Of a stretch of 33,167 bases of DNA, positions 15,488 to 23,208 are shown piece by piece. The translations under genes were made by a program, and so were the position numbers. Position 1 is the first letter of the stretch. Every line of letters starts with the position of its first letter. Origin of the DNA: Candidatus Peribacteria bacterium (GTDB taxonomy: Bacteria; Patescibacteriota; Gracilibacteria; UBA1369; 2-02-FULL-48-14); NCBI GenBank assembly GCA_943354505.1, contig CALRCE010000011.1:1-33167 (forward strand), in the 5' to 3' direction. The notes under the pieces are model-generated. The model saw only the letters and a list, made by a program, of their open reading frames with translations. It was not told where the DNA came from and did no database searches.

Positions 15488-16314
15488 ACACTCTGCGCAA
15501 ATTACTAAGGATAGAGCAGTGGTACAAGAACGTGCTGATCCTAACCGCAGCGCTCTTCACGAACAATCACCTCAGTCCAATCCAACTTCTTTTAGGATTT
15601 TTCGGCCTCTGCACGCTGTCTTCCTTCACCTATATTTTCAACGATTGGATGGATCGTGAAAAAGATCGTCTCCATCGCAATAAAAAAGATCGCCCTCTCG
15701 CTTCTGGAAAAGTTTCGGGACTTCAAGCTTTTTTGATCGCAAGTGTGTTGCTAGGTTTCAACATTTTCGCCTGCTCACAACTCGGCAGCCTCTACACTCT
15801 GAGTTCCGGTCTCTACTTCCTTGCCACCAACGCCTACTCCCTTGGCTTGAAGAACATTCCCCTGCTCGACCTCGCCCTGATCCTTTTCAATTTCAACCTC
15901 CGCACGCTCGCCGGCTTCCAAAACTTTCCTCATTTAAACGACAGCGTCTACTTTTTACTCCTCAGCGGCTTGGTGCTGTTCTCCATCACTTCCAAACGCA
16001 AAGCGGATCGCAAACTTTTGGGCGAAAAAGCCGTGGCCCACAAACCCGTGCTTGCCTTCTATACACAGACTCGCTGTCGACTGCTCATTGTATTTTCCTA
16101 CGGTCTAGTACTTGGAGGTGTTTTATTTCTGTCCCTCCAAAACGACAAGCCTTTGATCGCACTCTTCTTCATCCTCATGGTGCTTTACACCAACCTCTAT
16201 TTCAAGAAAAATCCCAGCCTCGCCGTGAAACCTCACTACCTTTTCCGAAATCCAGTCTGGACACTGCTCTTCTTGCTGTTGCTGACATTGCCCCTCTTTA
16301 GCCAGAGGATTTGA
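15478..16314 (+). CDS. UbiA-family prenyltransferase (decaprenyl-phosphate phosphoribosyltransferase-like)
   Basis: The track ORF starts inside the HAD gene; the natural start is GTG at 15478 (VDLNTLRKLLRIEQWYKN), giving 278 aa. The first Asp-rich motif is NDWMDREKDRLHRNKKDRPLASG (N55 to G77), diagnostic for UbiA enzymes. The opening LRIEQWYKNVLIL resembles the RPxQWxKN block of the DPPR-synthase branch, and the second motif region SKRKADRKLLGEK is basic, as in that branch. About eight membrane helices are visible. It may transfer a phosphoribosyl or another group to a polyprenyl phosphate for envelope glycans. Its TGA overlaps the next promoter. Confidence 0.85.
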   Translation: MDLNTLRKLLRIEQWYKNVLILTAALFTNNHLSPIQLLLGFFGLCTLSSFTYIFNDWMDREKDRLHRNKKDRPLASGKVSGLQAFLIASVLLGFNIFACSQLGSLYTLSSGLYFLATNAYSLGLKNIPLLDLALILFNFNLRTLAGFQNFPHLNDSVYFLLLSGLVLFSITSKRKADRKLLGEKAVAHKPVLAFYTQTRCRLLIVFSYGLVLGGVLFLSLQNDKPLIALFFILMVLYTNLYFKKNPSLAVKPHYLFRNPVWTLLFLLLLTLPLFSQRI

Positions 16315-16339
16315 CAAAGTACAAGGTTTAAACTAAAAG
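16311..16339 (+). promoter_or_regulatory. Predicted promoter of the 599-aa anchored protein gene
   Basis: -35 TTGACA (overlapping the UbiA-gene stop codon), 17-nt spacer, -10 TAAAAG, with a leader of about 12 nt. Confidence 0.55.
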
Positions 16340-16357
16340 AGAACCTTATTTTAGCTC

Positions 16358-18157
16358 ATGGACCTGAGTGACAAACCATCTCTACCTCAAAGATTCGGCC
16401 GTTTAAGTACGGCCTTGCTCTTCCTTGGAACTTTAGTCGGCGGCGCTGTTCTTGAGGCCAGGACTCACACCGCTGGAAAGTTATTTGCAGTAATAAGTCT
16501 AATGGTGGATGACCCCAAAGAAATAAAAGAGGACGCAGAGCAAAGCTCTATGATTTCGCTGTGTGAGGCTCCAGAGTTAAACATCAAAGGACCTGAAAGT
16601 AAAAATATTCTCACAAAAGATCTCGCTTCAGAAGTCGTGAACAAAGCGCTTCATACAAAAGGCCTCTCCAACTCAGAAAAGTGGACCAGCTGGGTTGTCG
16701 AAGCAATGCAAGAGGAAGAGTTCCCACTCACTCCTTCTAAAATAGCAGCCGTGCTCGCCATCATTGAACAGGAATCCAGTTTTGAGGTGGATCCAAAAAC
16801 ATCTGGGATCTTACGCAAACTAGATGAAAACGAAGCGGAGATTAAAAAAGAGTATCCATGGGTCGAGACCCTGTTGAGCAGTGCAGGAATCAATAAGTTA
16901 TTTCTAAGACATAGAACAGCAGCAGGAAAAGCAAAAACAGAAGGAGAGGCCGTGCATGTGCTCCATGCAGCAATTGAAGATTTTAAAACGAGCTATCCGG
17001 AGGCAGCTCGCGAAGTAGCCTTTCACAACCCAGATTGGGAGCTGGAAGCTTTAGTGAGCATCGGGACTCTAGGCCCGACTCAAATCAGCGTTTTATCCAC
17101 TTTTGATGGAGAAGAACGACAAAATTTGACCCCAGAAGCCTACCGACTGAGACAGCTTGAAATGGTGAGAGACCCAAAACTCGCAATCCGTCACACCATA
17201 CGACGCTTAAAAGAAGGTGCTCTTGTGAATGGAACGAATTTTTTACAAACCGTGGGTGATTATAAAGGTGGCCAAGATGCACACTTCAAAGCCACCGTTC
17301 AAATGGCACTCCGTTTAGTAAACCCCAACGTAGCGATCGACGGTGATCTACTTCGTTACGACTTAAGAGGTTTACCACTGGATCAAGATTCACAAAGTCT
17401 ACTTACAGCAGTTGAATTCAACAACCACTACGAACTGGGCTTCAGCAAAGAACAAATTCAAAGAGCTTTTGCAAAAACAGGAAAGGACCTGACCGAAGAC
17501 TGCGTCATACGAAGCATCTTAGAGAAAGCGGGAGAAAAAGAAGACTACGATTTAGAAGTAACCCTAGACACAAGTAAAGGCGGAAACGACGCCAAAGGCA
17601 AAGAAACCGTCAGCCAATACGTTAAAAGCGTGGCAAAGCGATATGAAGCATGGCGCAAACAACTTGAAGACCAACTGAGGCTACTTCAAGAAAAAGCCGC
17701 ACCACCTACAGAAGAGAAACAAGCTTTAAAAGAAGATAAAACTGTCAAAAAAGCACCCGAGGAAAAACGTCCACCCAACCCCGTCGTAGAAAAGTCAACA
17801 GTAGCAGCTGTTACAACGATCCCAGACTCACCTCCAGTGTCCGCAAAAGCACTCCGCTTAAAAGCGTTTAGGACTGAAGTCGAAACAATTTTCAAGAGCC
17901 AATGTAAAGGGCAGTTCAGATTAGAAGTCAATGAAGGCTCCACTGAGATCGGCCCTTATCTAATAATAAAGTTCATTGGGGACACCAGCTTTTCCAACAT
18001 AACCGTACAAGAACACGAAAGCGACGAAGGCGTCTTTGTTTCACAGAAAATGAAAAAAGCATCTTCACAAGAAATAGAGGAAGTTCGAGGAGATGTCGAA
18101 AACATGGATGTCATCAAAACAAAAGTAGTGTCCTGGATGAAATCGCAATGCCAATAG
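16358..18157 (+). CDS. Membrane-anchored protein with a lysozyme-fold-like (DUF1615/transglycosylase-like) domain
   Basis: An N-terminal membrane segment (LSTALLFLGTLVGGAVLEA, residues 17-35) anchors a large exported domain. PLTPSKIAAVLAIIEQESSFEVDP (123-146), GPTQISV (239-245) and GDYKGGQDAHF (300-310) correspond in order to the ESxF, GxxQ and YN/KGG landmarks of lytic transglycosylase-like folds, and the first block resembles DUF1615 proteins such as E. coli YaiW. E139 would be the catalytic candidate. A Lys/Pro/Glu-rich linker (about 430-500) leads to a separate C-terminal domain of about 95 residues with two cysteines. The function is probably envelope or peptidoglycan related; this is inferred. 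Confidence 0.65.
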   Translation: MDLSDKPSLPQRFGRLSTALLFLGTLVGGAVLEARTHTAGKLFAVISLMVDDPKEIKEDAEQSSMISLCEAPELNIKGPESKNILTKDLASEVVNKALHTKGLSNSEKWTSWVVEAMQEEEFPLTPSKIAAVLAIIEQESSFEVDPKTSGILRKLDENEAEIKKEYPWVETLLSSAGINKLFLRHRTAAGKAKTEGEAVHVLHAAIEDFKTSYPEAAREVAFHNPDWELEALVSIGTLGPTQISVLSTFDGEERQNLTPEAYRLRQLEMVRDPKLAIRHTIRRLKEGALVNGTNFLQTVGDYKGGQDAHFKATVQMALRLVNPNVAIDGDLLRYDLRGLPLDQDSQSLLTAVEFNNHYELGFSKEQIQRAFAKTGKDLTEDCVIRSILEKAGEKEDYDLEVTLDTSKGGNDAKGKETVSQYVKSVAKRYEAWRKQLEDQLRLLQEKAAPPTEEKQALKEDKTVKKAPEEKRPPNPVVEKSTVAAVTTIPDSPPVSAKALRLKAFRTEVETIFKSQCKGQFRLEVNEGSTEIGPYLIIKFIGDTSFSNITVQEHESDEGVFVSQKMKKASSQEIEEVRGDVENMDVIKTKVVSWMKSQCQ

Positions 18158-18160
18158 CAT

Positions 18161-18189
18161 TTGACAATCCTTCCTCTTTCCATTAAAAA
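18161..18189 (+). promoter_or_regulatory. Predicted rpsJ promoter
   Basis: -35 consensus TTGACA, 17-nt spacer, -10 TAAAAA. Transcription would start near 18196, giving a leader of about 140 nt, by far the longest leader in the window. Confidence 0.75.
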
Positions 18190-18195
18190 GTGCAC

Positions 18196-18335
18196 ACAAC
18201 AAATTGCAGTGAACTGTTTTTAGTTCACTCCCCGGCCACCCGCCGGGACATCTCGTTTCCTTTGACACAGCCCAACTCCGTTGGTGCTCAGAAGACCGAG
18301 ATGCGAATCTCGGTATTTTTTAACAACCTGTTCCT
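18196..18335 (+). promoter_or_regulatory. Structured rpsJ (S10) leader, candidate attenuator
   Basis: Four hairpins line up in the leader. The first has an 8-bp stem AGTGAACT / AGTTCACT (18208-18229). The second has CCCGGC / GCCGGG (18231-18247). The third is AGCCCAAC / GTTGGTGCT with a bulge (18269-18288). The last is an intrinsic terminator (18295-18321). The free segment CATCTCG (18249-18255) is perfectly complementary to CGAGATG (18297-18303) in the 5' arm of the terminator, so it can form a competing antiterminator. The signal sensed is unknown; S10-operon leaders in other bacteria respond to ribosomal protein L4. Confidence 0.65.
18295..18321 (+). terminator. Intrinsic terminator inside the rpsJ leader
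   Basis: An 8-bp perfect stem, ACCGAGAT / ATCTCGGT, closed by a GCGA tetraloop is followed by A and six Ts. It ends only 14 nt before the rpsJ ATG and lies downstream of the rpsJ promoter, so it must be bypassed for rpsJ expression unless another start site exists. Confidence 0.85.
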
Positions 18336-18713
18336 ATGGCTAAGCAAAAGATCCGTATCAAAATCCGTTCCTTTGACCACAAAGTCATTGACGAAGCCGC
18401 TCGTCTTATTCTCGAAACCGCAGAAAAGACCGGTGCCATCGTCATGGGCCCAATCCCCCTTCCTACGGACATCGAAAAGTTCACGGTGCTCAAGTCCACC
18501 TTCGTTCACAAGAATGCTCGTGACCAGTACGAAATGCGCACCCACAAACGCCTCATCGACATCACCGAAACCACTTCTGCAACCATCGAAGAGTTGTCCA
18601 ACTTGTCTCTTCCTTCTGGAGTGGACATCGAAATCAAGATGATCATGGAAGCCGGGGAAGACAGCGCTACCAAAAAACCTGCTAAGAAAGCGACAAAGAA
18701 AGCTTCCAAATAA
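18336..18713 (+). CDS. rpsJ: 30S ribosomal protein S10
   Basis: S10 is a 30S head protein and, as NusE, a partner of NusB in antitermination. The core [22 protein letters not shown]...[39 protein letters not shown] is standard. The 125-aa protein carries a C-terminal Lys/Ala-rich tail ([15 protein letters not shown]) of about 20 residues beyond the usual end. It stands behind a candidate attenuator and is separated from rplC by a membrane gene. A weak hairpin (18716-18732) begins at the third base after the stop. Confidence 0.98.
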   Translation: MAKQKIRIKIRSFDHKVIDEAARLILETAEKTGAIVMGPIPLPTDIEKFTVLKSTFVHKNARDQYEMRTHKRLIDITETTSATIEELSNLSLPSGVDIEIKMIMEAGEDSATKKPAKKATKKASK

Positions 18714-18715
18714 GC

Positions 18716-18732
18716 TTTTCTTTTCCAGAAAA
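18716..18732 (+). other. Weak post-stop hairpin after rpsJ
   Basis: TTTTCT / AGAAAA with the 5-nt loop TTTCC, starting at the third base after the rpsJ stop. The stem is A-T rich and could be fortuitous, but the offset matches the hairpins after rpoC, tuf, rplN, rpsN, rplF and secY. Confidence 0.4.
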
Positions 18733-18763
18733 ACTCACATAATGGGTCTATCCTAATCACACC

Positions 18764-19309
18764 ATGAGAAAGATAGACCCATTTTATTATCTGCTTCGAA
18801 TCATCCTTCGATCCTTTTTCAAATCCAACCTAACAGAAGAGGAAAGAATAATCATCGAGGAAAACATAGACAAACACCGATTCGTTCAGTGGGTGAACTT
18901 GGCAGCCTCCATTCTCGTGGTCTACGGCCTATCTCAAGCTTCTCAAGAAGAAATCTCCAGCCTCATCAGCATTCTCATCGCCCCCGTCATGGTCATGGGT
19001 GGAGCGTGGTTTGCCATCAGTTTTGGCGGCATTCCCGAAAAACTCATGCTCATCGCCATCAGCACCACTCGATGGATGTTCATCGCCTTCTTAGTGTCCT
19101 TGTCCACCATGTTTCTCGGCGTGCTGGCCCTCACTCCCTACGTACTGTGGCCAGTTTTCATCCTTATTTATGTGGCCTCTTTGATCAGTTACATCACCTA
19201 CGACACAGCCGACTCGCTCAAGATCGGTTTAGACGAATTCTCACTCAAACATTCTCGCGCCGCTCTCCGCTACTACAAGCAGAAAGAAGGCATTGATGTA
19301 GACAAGTAG
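18764..19309 (+). CDS. Membrane protein of unknown function (181 aa) between rpsJ and rplC
   Basis: After a basic amphipathic N-terminus ([32 protein letters not shown]) come about four membrane segments: [54 protein letters not shown] and [22 protein letters not shown] charged cytoplasmic tail follows ([17 protein letters not shown]). I recognise no family. It interrupts the otherwise conserved rpsJ-rplC adjacency. It could be read from rpsJ transcription; a TATCCT -10-like box lies 9 nt before the ATG but has no good -35. Confidence 0.75.
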   Translation: MRKIDPFYYLLRIILRSFFKSNLTEEERIIIEENIDKHRFVQWVNLAASILVVYGLSQASQEEISSLISILIAPVMVMGGAWFAISFGGIPEKLMLIAISTTRWMFIAFLVSLSTMFLGVLALTPYVLWPVFILIYVASLISYITYDTADSLKIGLDEFSLKHSRAALRYYKQKEGIDVDK

Positions 19310-19318
19310 AAAAATCTC

Positions 19319-19347
19319 TTGACTTAGCCATCCTAGGCCATTAGTAT
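19319..19347 (+). promoter_or_regulatory. Predicted promoter of the rplC-map ribosomal run
   Basis: -35 TTGACT, 17-nt spacer, -10 TAGTAT, located just after the membrane gene. This is probably the main promoter for the 20-plus genes that follow, giving a leader of about 90 nt. Confidence 0.65.
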
Positions 19348-19353
19348 CTCCGG

Positions 19354-19443
19354 GCATTTATCTTAGAAGCGAAGCAAAAGGCTCCCTCGTGGACCCCTCT
19401 GGGGACAAGACCAACCGCTTCAATTCACACTAAGCACTAAATT
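19354..19443 (+). promoter_or_regulatory. Structured rplC leader
   Basis: GAAGCG (19366-19371) pairs with CGCTTC (19416-19421), enclosing CCCC-TCT-GGGG (19394-19404) and a small AGC/GCT hairpin. A multi-branched leader of this size before the first gene of an r-protein operon is a typical place for autoregulation by an encoded protein. No terminator is present, so any control would act on translation or RNA stability. The fold is by eye only. Confidence 0.45.
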
Positions 19444-20025
19444 ATGCCAGGAATACTCGGCAAAAAAATCGGTATGACACGTCTCATCCAAGACGACGGT
19501 CGCGTGATCCCTCTCACAGTAGTCGAATGTGCCCCCAACGTGGTGGTACAAGTTAAGACCACTGAAAAAGACGGATATCCGGCGTTAGTCCTTGGGTTCG
19601 ATGCATTGAAAAAACCGAGCAAGAACAAAAAATTCCGCTTCAAGCGCGAATTCACTATCCAAGATGGAAGCGACTACAAAGCAGGTGATGCAATTTCTCT
19701 CGACCTATTCGAGGTCGGCGAAAGAGCAAAAATCACCTCCACTTCTAAAGGTAAAGGTTTCCAGGGAGTTATGAAGCGTCACCACTTCCGTGGAGGACCT
19801 CGTACTCACGGTTCTCACTTCATGCGTGAACCAGGAGCCATCGGAGCTCGTGCTCGTCCCGGTAAAGTCTTCAAAGGAATGAAGATGGCTGGACACATGG
19901 GTCTCGACACCATCACCTGCGAAGACGTAGAAGTTGTCTATGTAGATAGAGAGAAGAACCTCCTCGGTCTCAAAGGACCGGTGGCAGGATCCAAAGGTTC
20001 CCTCGTAATCATCAGAAAGAAATAA
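19444..20025 (+). CDS. rplC: 50S ribosomal protein L3
   Basis: L3 is an early-assembly 23S-binding protein whose long loop reaches toward the peptidyl transferase centre. The signature FQGVMKRHHFRGGPRTHGSHFMREPGAIGARARPGKVFKGMKMAGHMG is intact and the 193-aa length is slightly below the E. coli size. It opens the large ribosomal run with its own promoter and leader. The start codon follows the AU-rich ACTAAATT without a Shine-Dalgarno, and rplD begins 7 nt after its stop. Confidence 0.98.
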   Translation: MPGILGKKIGMTRLIQDDGRVIPLTVVECAPNVVVQVKTTEKDGYPALVLGFDALKKPSKNKKFRFKREFTIQDGSDYKAGDAISLDLFEVGERAKITSTSKGKGFQGVMKRHHFRGGPRTHGSHFMREPGAIGARARPGKVFKGMKMAGHMGLDTITCEDVEVVYVDREKNLLGLKGPVAGSKGSLVIIRKK

Positions 20026-20032
20026 TTAAACA

Positions 20033-20659
20033 ATGAAAGCACCACTTTACAATCAGGCTGGAGAAAAAACGGGGGACGTAACCCTCGTTAAAGAAATCTT
20101 CGAGGTAGAAGGTTCTGAAGGACTTGTGCACAGTTATCTCATGTACCAACAGGCCAACGCTCGTCGTCCAGTGGCTCACATCCTCAACAAAGGGGACGTA
20201 CGAGGAGGAGGTAAAAAACCTTTTGCTCAAAAGCACACCGGTCGCGCTCGTCAAGGTTCCACCCGTAATCCTCACATGCGAGGAGGAGGTAACGCCTTTG
20301 GTCCTAAGAAATGGCAAAACTTTGAAAAGATGATGAATAAGGGAATGCGCCGCAAGGCTCTGTTCCAAATTCTTTCTTCCAAAGCAAGTGATGGAAAGGT
20401 TCTCGCTCTCGACAAGTTCGAGCTCGATGCACCCAAGACCAAGACTTTCTTCGACTTCGTAGCCAAACTCCCTGTGAACCGAAACGTACTCATTGTACGC
20501 AGCCGTGATGAAAAGACTTTGTTCTTGTCTGCTCGCAACTACAGCCGCAGCAAGACCATCCTCTCTAGCTATCTCAACCCAGCGGACTTGCTCAAGTACG
20601 ACAATGTACTGTTCACGACCACTGCGTTGAAAGAAATCGAAACCACCTACACTAAATAA
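20033..20659 (+). CDS. rplD: 50S ribosomal protein L4
   Basis: L4 lines the exit tunnel. The extended loop is clear (RRPVAHILNKGDVRGGGKKPFAQKHTGRARQGSTRNPHMRGGGNAFGPK), followed by the globular part KMMNKGMRRKALFQILSSKASDGKVLALDKF. The length of 208 aa is typical. In gamma-proteobacteria L4 represses the S10 operon through its leader; whether it acts on either structured leader here is open. The start follows TAATTAAACA with no Shine-Dalgarno. Confidence 0.98.
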   Translation: MKAPLYNQAGEKTGDVTLVKEIFEVEGSEGLVHSYLMYQQANARRPVAHILNKGDVRGGGKKPFAQKHTGRARQGSTRNPHMRGGGNAFGPKKWQNFEKMMNKGMRRKALFQILSSKASDGKVLALDKFELDAPKTKTFFDFVAKLPVNRNVLIVRSRDEKTLFLSARNYSRSKTILSSYLNPADLLKYDNVLFTTTALKEIETTYTK

Positions 20660-20663
20660 GCTT

Positions 20664-20990
20664 ATGAATCTCGCTCAAATCCTTCTAAAACCGGTAATGA
20701 CTGAGAAGACTGTAAGTCAAGAAGTGCAAAACAAATACAGTTTCATCGTTCACGAAGACGCTACAAAAGTGGACGTTAAGAACGCAATGATGGAACTCTA
20801 TGGAGTGAAAGTGGCAAAAGTGAACATCCTTCACGGATTGCCAAAGTTCCGCCTCGGTAAAGGACGCAAGCCCATGCAAAAGCGAGCAGCCAACCGTCGC
20901 GCTATCATCACTCTCAAAGCTGGAGAAAAACTCGACCTTGCGAAAACAACTAAGACTTCTAAATCCAAAGCCGCTGCGGCTTCCAACTAA
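20664..20990 (+). CDS. rplW: 50S ribosomal protein L23
   Basis: L23 sits at the tunnel exit and is a docking site for trigger factor and SRP. The N-terminal LLKPVMTEKTVSQEVQNKYSFIVHEDATKVDVKNAM is canonical, and the loop KFRLGKGRKPMQKRAANRRAIITL is as expected. A short Lys/Ser/Ala-rich tail (TKTSKSKAAAASN) extends the usual end. It lies 4 nt after rplD and 5 nt before rplB. Confidence 0.97.
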   Translation: MNLAQILLKPVMTEKTVSQEVQNKYSFIVHEDATKVDVKNAMMELYGVKVAKVNILHGLPKFRLGKGRKPMQKRAANRRAIITLKAGEKLDLAKTTKTSKSKAAAASN

Positions 20991-20995
20991 ACCTT

Positions 20996-21853
20996 ATGCC
21001 TCTCAAGAAAGTTAAAAAAACGGGTAACGCTCGACGCGAAATGAGTGTCCTCACCTACGAGGAAGTTACAACCAACAAACCTTTCAAGAAGCTTCTCAAA
21101 GCTCAAAAGGAGTACGCTGGACGCAATGCTCGTGGAGTGATCACGGTTCGTCACCGTGGAGCCGGAAACAAGACCAAGCTTCGTGTCATGGATTTCAAGC
21201 AAACCGACAAGATGAACATCGAGTACACGGTTCGCACCGTGGAATACGATCCCAATCGTAGCGCCTTCATCATGCTCGTTTGTTACAAAGATGGAGAATA
21301 CCGTTACCACTTGGCTCCAGAAGGAATCAAGGTTGGAGAACGTCTCATCACTGCTCCAAAGACTCGTGCTCGTCTCGGGAACCGCATGATGCTCGAAAAC
21401 ATCCCTGTTGGATTTGAAATTTACAACGTGCAAGTGGATTTGAACGGACCTGGGCAATTGGCAAAGTCTGCAGGAGCTTCCGCAAAACTTGTTTCCCTGG
21501 AAGGAGAGTACGCTCAAGTACAACTCCCCTCTGGAGAAGTGCGTTTTGTACAAAAGAAATGTTTCGCTAGCATCGGACGTGTGTCCAATCTTGACCATGG
21601 CAACATCTCGATCGGTAAAGCCGGTCGCAGCCGTTGGATGGGTCTCCGCCCTGAAGTGCGTGGTAAGGTTATGAACCCTTGCGACCACCCCCATGGAGGA
21701 GGAGAAGGAAACTGTCCTATCGGTATGAAATATCCTAAGACTCCTTGGGGACTTCATGCGCTGGGTGTTGCGACTCGAAACCGCAAGTACACAGATCGAT
21801 GGATTGTGAAGACTCGTAAAGGTAAGATGCTCGCTGAACTTAATAATCTTTAA
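20996..21853 (+). CDS. rplB: 50S ribosomal protein L2
   Basis: L2 is needed for subunit association and peptidyl transferase activity. The 285-aa sequence has the RNA-binding N-terminal domain ([26 protein letters not shown]) and the C-terminal signature [43 protein letters not shown], including the conserved histidine in HPHGGGEG. The N-terminus is slightly shortened and divergent compared with E. coli. It is tightly packed between rplW and rpsS. Confidence 0.99.
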   Translation: MPLKKVKKTGNARREMSVLTYEEVTTNKPFKKLLKAQKEYAGRNARGVITVRHRGAGNKTKLRVMDFKQTDKMNIEYTVRTVEYDPNRSAFIMLVCYKDGEYRYHLAPEGIKVGERLITAPKTRARLGNRMMLENIPVGFEIYNVQVDLNGPGQLAKSAGASAKLVSLEGEYAQVQLPSGEVRFVQKKCFASIGRVSNLDHGNISIGKAGRSRWMGLRPEVRGKVMNPCDHPHGGGEGNCPIGMKYPKTPWGLHALGVATRNRKYTDRWIVKTRKGKMLAELNNL

Positions 21854-21858
21854 ATTCT

Positions 21859-22137
21859 ATGTCTCGAAGTAGTCTCAAAGGTCCATACGTTGAAGCCAAC
21901 CTCATGAAAAAGGTTCTGGCTTGCGACGGAAACACGAAAAAAGTGATCAAGACTTGGGCTCGACGCTCAGCGATTGCTCCTGAATTCGTTGGATTCACCT
22001 TTGCAGTCTACAACGGCAAAGAACACATCCCTGTCTTCGTCACTGAAGCCATGGTTGGGCACCACCTCGGAGAATTCGCTTACACTCGTAAGTTCCGTGG
22101 TCACCCCATGAAGACTAAAGAAGCCGCAGCCGCATAA
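21859..22137 (+). CDS. rpsS: 30S ribosomal protein S19
   Basis: S19 binds 16S rRNA in the head together with S13 and contacts the P-site region. The 92-aa protein contains the diagnostic [70 protein letters not shown]. It starts 5 nt after rplB and is followed by a 22-nt gap to rplV in which I see no structure. Confidence 0.98.
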   Translation: MSRSSLKGPYVEANLMKKVLACDGNTKKVIKTWARRSAIAPEFVGFTFAVYNGKEHIPVFVTEAMVGHHLGEFAYTRKFRGHPMKTKEAAAA

Positions 22138-22159
22138 CATTTATACAAGAACCTAAACA

Positions 22160-22549
22160 ATGAAAGCTCTACTCAGTAACATTCGCATCTCACCAGAAAA
22201 AGCCAACCTTGTGGCTGGAATGGTTCGTGGAGTCATGGTCAACGAAGCTCTCGAACAACTCAGTTTCACACCTAAAAAAGGAGCTAAGATTCTCTACAAA
22301 GTGATCGCCTCTGCTGCAGCGAATGCTGAGCACAACCTCAAGCAAAACCGTGACACTCTCTACATTAAAGAAATCGTTGTGAGCAAAGGACCCACCTACA
22401 AGCGTGGTGTCTCTGTATCTCGTGGACGTGTGCACCCTATTCTCAAACGAACCGCTCAAATCCGCGTCACTGTGGATGTAAAAGCTTCTGCTCCAGCTAA
22501 AACGGCTAAAGCAAAAAAGACCCCTTCTAAACCCTCTTCTACCAACTAA
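22160..22549 (+). CDS. rplV: 50S ribosomal protein L22
   Basis: L22 spans the 50S, and its hairpin lines the exit tunnel. Visible blocks are IRISPEKANLVAGMVRGVMVNEALEQLSFTPKKGAKILYKVIASAAANAEHN, then IKEIVVSKGPTYKRGVSVSRGRVHPILKRTAQIRVTV. The usual Gly-rich tunnel loop is present. A C-terminal Lys/Ala/Pro/Ser tail of about 20 residues (APAKTAKAKKTPSKPSSTN) is extra. It ends 2 nt before the rpsC ATG. Confidence 0.97.
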   Translation: MKALLSNIRISPEKANLVAGMVRGVMVNEALEQLSFTPKKGAKILYKVIASAAANAEHNLKQNRDTLYIKEIVVSKGPTYKRGVSVSRGRVHPILKRTAQIRVTVDVKASAPAKTAKAKKTPSKPSSTN

Positions 22550-22551
22550 TT

Positions 22552-23202
22552 ATGGGAAGTAAAGTAAATCCAATTGGGCTTCGTACTGGTATCATCCGCA
22601 CTTGGGATTCCAGCTGGTATGCAGGAAAGAGAACCTTCGGCAAAATGCTTGCTGAAGACCTCAAGATTCGCGCCTTCGTTCGTTCCAAATTGAACGACTC
22701 CGGTGTGTCTCGTATCGAATTGCAACGCAACGCAAAAGACATCAGTCTGAGCGTCCACTCCGCTAAACCTGGAGTGATCATCGGACGTCAAGGAGCAAGC
22801 GTAGAAGATCTCAAAGCGGCTCTCGAAAAAGAATTCGGACACAAGTTCACTCTCAACATCAAAGAAATCAAGAAGCCTGAACTCGATGCTTGGCTCACTG
22901 CTGAGAACATCGCAATGCAAATCGAACGTCGTGTTTCCTACCGCCGTGCCGCAAAGATGTCCGTTAAAAAGGCTCTCGAAGCAGGTGCAAAAGGAATCAA
23001 GATCCGTGTCGGAGGACGTCTCAACGGAGTAGAAATCTCTCGAAGTGAATTCTACGCTGAAGGACAAATCCCTCTTCACACCTTCCGTGCAGACATCGAT
23101 TACGCACTCGCTGAAGCAAAGACCACTTACGGTATCATCGGAGTGAAAGTTTGGATCAACCGAGGAATGGTGTTCAGTAAACAAACCCCTCAAACTAAAT
23201 AA
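22552..23202 (+). CDS. rpsC: 30S ribosomal protein S3
   Basis: S3 is part of the mRNA entry site and helicase. The 216-aa sequence has the N-terminal GSKVNPIGLRTGIIRTWDSSWYAGKRTFGKMLAEDLKIR, a type II KH domain with the GxxG-type segment PGVIIGRQGASVEDLK (about residues 75-90), and the C-terminal domain MQIERRVSYRRAAKMSVKKALEAGAKGIKIRVGGRLNGVEISRSE. It starts right after rplV (TAATTATG) with no room for a Shine-Dalgarno between the genes. Confidence 0.98.
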   Translation: MGSKVNPIGLRTGIIRTWDSSWYAGKRTFGKMLAEDLKIRAFVRSKLNDSGVSRIELQRNAKDISLSVHSAKPGVIIGRQGASVEDLKAALEKEFGHKFTLNIKEIKKPELDAWLTAENIAMQIERRVSYRRAAKMSVKKALEAGAKGIKIRVGGRLNGVEISRSEFYAEGQIPLHTFRADIDYALAEAKTTYGIIGVKVWINRGMVFSKQTPQTK

Positions 23203-23208
23203 TAAGAT

